From Spirochaetota bacterium (GTDB lineage: Bacteria > Spirochaetota > UBA4802 > JAFGJZ01): 5,981 bases of DNA. A program made the translations under genes and the position numbers. The stretch's first letter is position 1. Every line of letters begins with the position of its first letter. Below, piece after piece: positions 5,374-5,981 of this stretch. The DNA lies in assembly GCA_022704645.1 (NCBI GenBank), contig JAKJGA010000107.1:1-5981 (forward strand). Reading direction: 5' to 3'. Below the pieces are notes generated by a model that ran no database searches, was not told the DNA's origin, and was given only the letters and a program-made list of their open reading frames with translations.

Positions 5374-5981
5374 ATGGATATTGAACCAGTTGTAAATTTT
5401 CTGGGCTTCAAATGGCGTGTGCCTGGTAACACCGAACTCATAATAGGCTTTTCACTTATATTTCTTGTCGTCGGAATTTATTTTTTATTCAGATATCTCA
5501 AGTATCTTGAAAATCTAAAAAAGCACGAATATCAATTTCTTCTCTTTAAAGCCAAGCATATAGGATTAACTTCTTTCCAATATAAAATAATACGCGGAAT
5601 CACAGAAATACTAAAACTCAAAAAGCCTTCTGAAATTTTAAAAAACAGAATACTTTTTGAAAAATCAATTTCATCATTCTTCGATTATATAACTGAAATG
5701 GAACAGAATAATGATAACACCGAATCAATTTGCCGCGACATTGTGATAACATATGAAAAAATTTATCACGGATCAAAACCGCGTAAGCAGATTGAATCTT
5801 TCGATGAAAATGAAACCGGAACGCTCTTATACGCTGTTGCGGAAAATCAATCAAGCTTTATAGTTAAACTCATTGATAAACTGCCGGGAACAGCCAGATT
5901 TGAAGTTCTCAAAAGCCTTAATGAAGTCAGTAATCTCAACTCGGGATCAAAAATAAAACTTAATTTCTGGAGAGCCGGAGA
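5374..5981 (+). CDS. Membrane-anchored PilZ/YcgR-like protein, 3' end cut by window edge
   Basis: This open frame runs from ATG with AGAGG 5 nt upstream to the last base; 202 codons are visible with no stop. It begins MDIEPVVNFLGFKWRVPGN, then one hydrophobic helix (about 20-39) followed by basic residues, which suggests a membrane anchor with the rest in the cytoplasm. Residues about 50-100 form a helical segment (AKHIGLTSFQYKIIRGITE and the following KKPSEIL) like the region before PilZ domains in spirochaetal c-di-GMP receptors. Residues about 150-202 look like a YcgR-N-type beta domain ending in LNSGSKIKLNFWRAG, close to the G-x-x-V-x-FWR pattern I know from such proteins. The c-di-GMP-binding RxxxR and D/N-x-S-x-x-G motifs of PilZ would lie beyond the edge and are not seen, so the call is by resemblance. 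It has its own strong promoter. If confirmed, it would link c-di-GMP to motility or surface behaviour. Confidence 0.6.
   Translation, partial: MDIEPVVNFLGFKWRVPGNTELIIGFSLIFLVVGIYFLFRYLKYLENLKKHEYQFLLFKAKHIGLTSFQYKIIRGITEILKLKKPSEILKNRILFEKSISSFFDYITEMEQNNDNTESICRDIVITYEKIYHGSKPRKQIESFDENETGTLLYAVAENQSSFIVKLIDKLPGTARFEVLKSLNEVSNLNSGSKIKLNFWRAG

Noticed and set aside
5618..5854. 78-codon minus-strand open frame
   Set aside because: It is antisense to the PilZ-like gene, which has a good promoter, Shine-Dalgarno and membrane-helix layout; a shadow frame.
1..5981. Search for CRISPR arrays, tRNA/rRNA genes, insertion sequences, toxin-antitoxin or defence genes
   Set aside because: No spaced repeat array, cloverleaf, transposase, paired small genes or nuclease/sensor genes are visible; the window is mostly housekeeping genes.

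Overview
The window reads as an ordinary chromosomal segment of an AT-rich bacterium, most likely a spirochaete of the Treponema type. This assignment is an inference from three things: the sequence character of the Mfd protein, a relaxed lipobox (G-M-S-A-C) on a lipoprotein, and a membrane-anchored protein resembling the PilZ-type c-di-GMP receptors common in spirochaetes. No 16S rRNA or other taxonomic marker is present, so the phylum is not proven.

Layout from left to right. Positions 1-112 hold no convincing gene but carry a dense cluster of small perfect palindromes (hairpins at 7-27, 34-48 and 85-99, and a TTGTACAA palindrome at 26-33). The cluster lies downstream of a minus-strand gene for a small RseC/MucC-family membrane protein with a Cys-x2-Cys-x5-Cys motif (113-526). 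An 83-bp divergent intergenic region (527-609) separates it from mfd (610-4047, plus strand), a full-length transcription-repair coupling factor of 1145 residues with all expected helicase motifs. A gap of only 46-49 bp follows, then a gene for a secreted lipoprotein (4097-5272). That lipoprotein consists of two tandem copies of a SurA-N-like chaperone module with no PPIase domain. A GAAA-loop hairpin terminator (5278-5307) closes this likely mfd-lipoprotein transcription unit. A new and very good sigma-70-type promoter (TTGAAA, 17-bp spacer, extended TGATATAAT) at 5325-5353 then drives a gene cut off by the right edge (5374 onward). Its product has one N-terminal membrane helix and resembles PilZ/YcgR-like proteins.

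How the parts may work together: Mfd acts in the cytoplasm on stalled RNA polymerase. The lipoprotein would act outside the inner membrane in folding or holding envelope proteins, so co-transcription of the two probably reflects shared housekeeping rather than one pathway. The RseC-like and PilZ-like proteins are both membrane-linked regulatory or accessory proteins. I see no phage, transposon, CRISPR, toxin-antitoxin or defence genes and no convincing new multi-gene system. The most distinctive items are the ungapped 184-residue tandem duplication in the lipoprotein, the palindrome cluster at the left end, and the extended -10 promoter with a very short leader.
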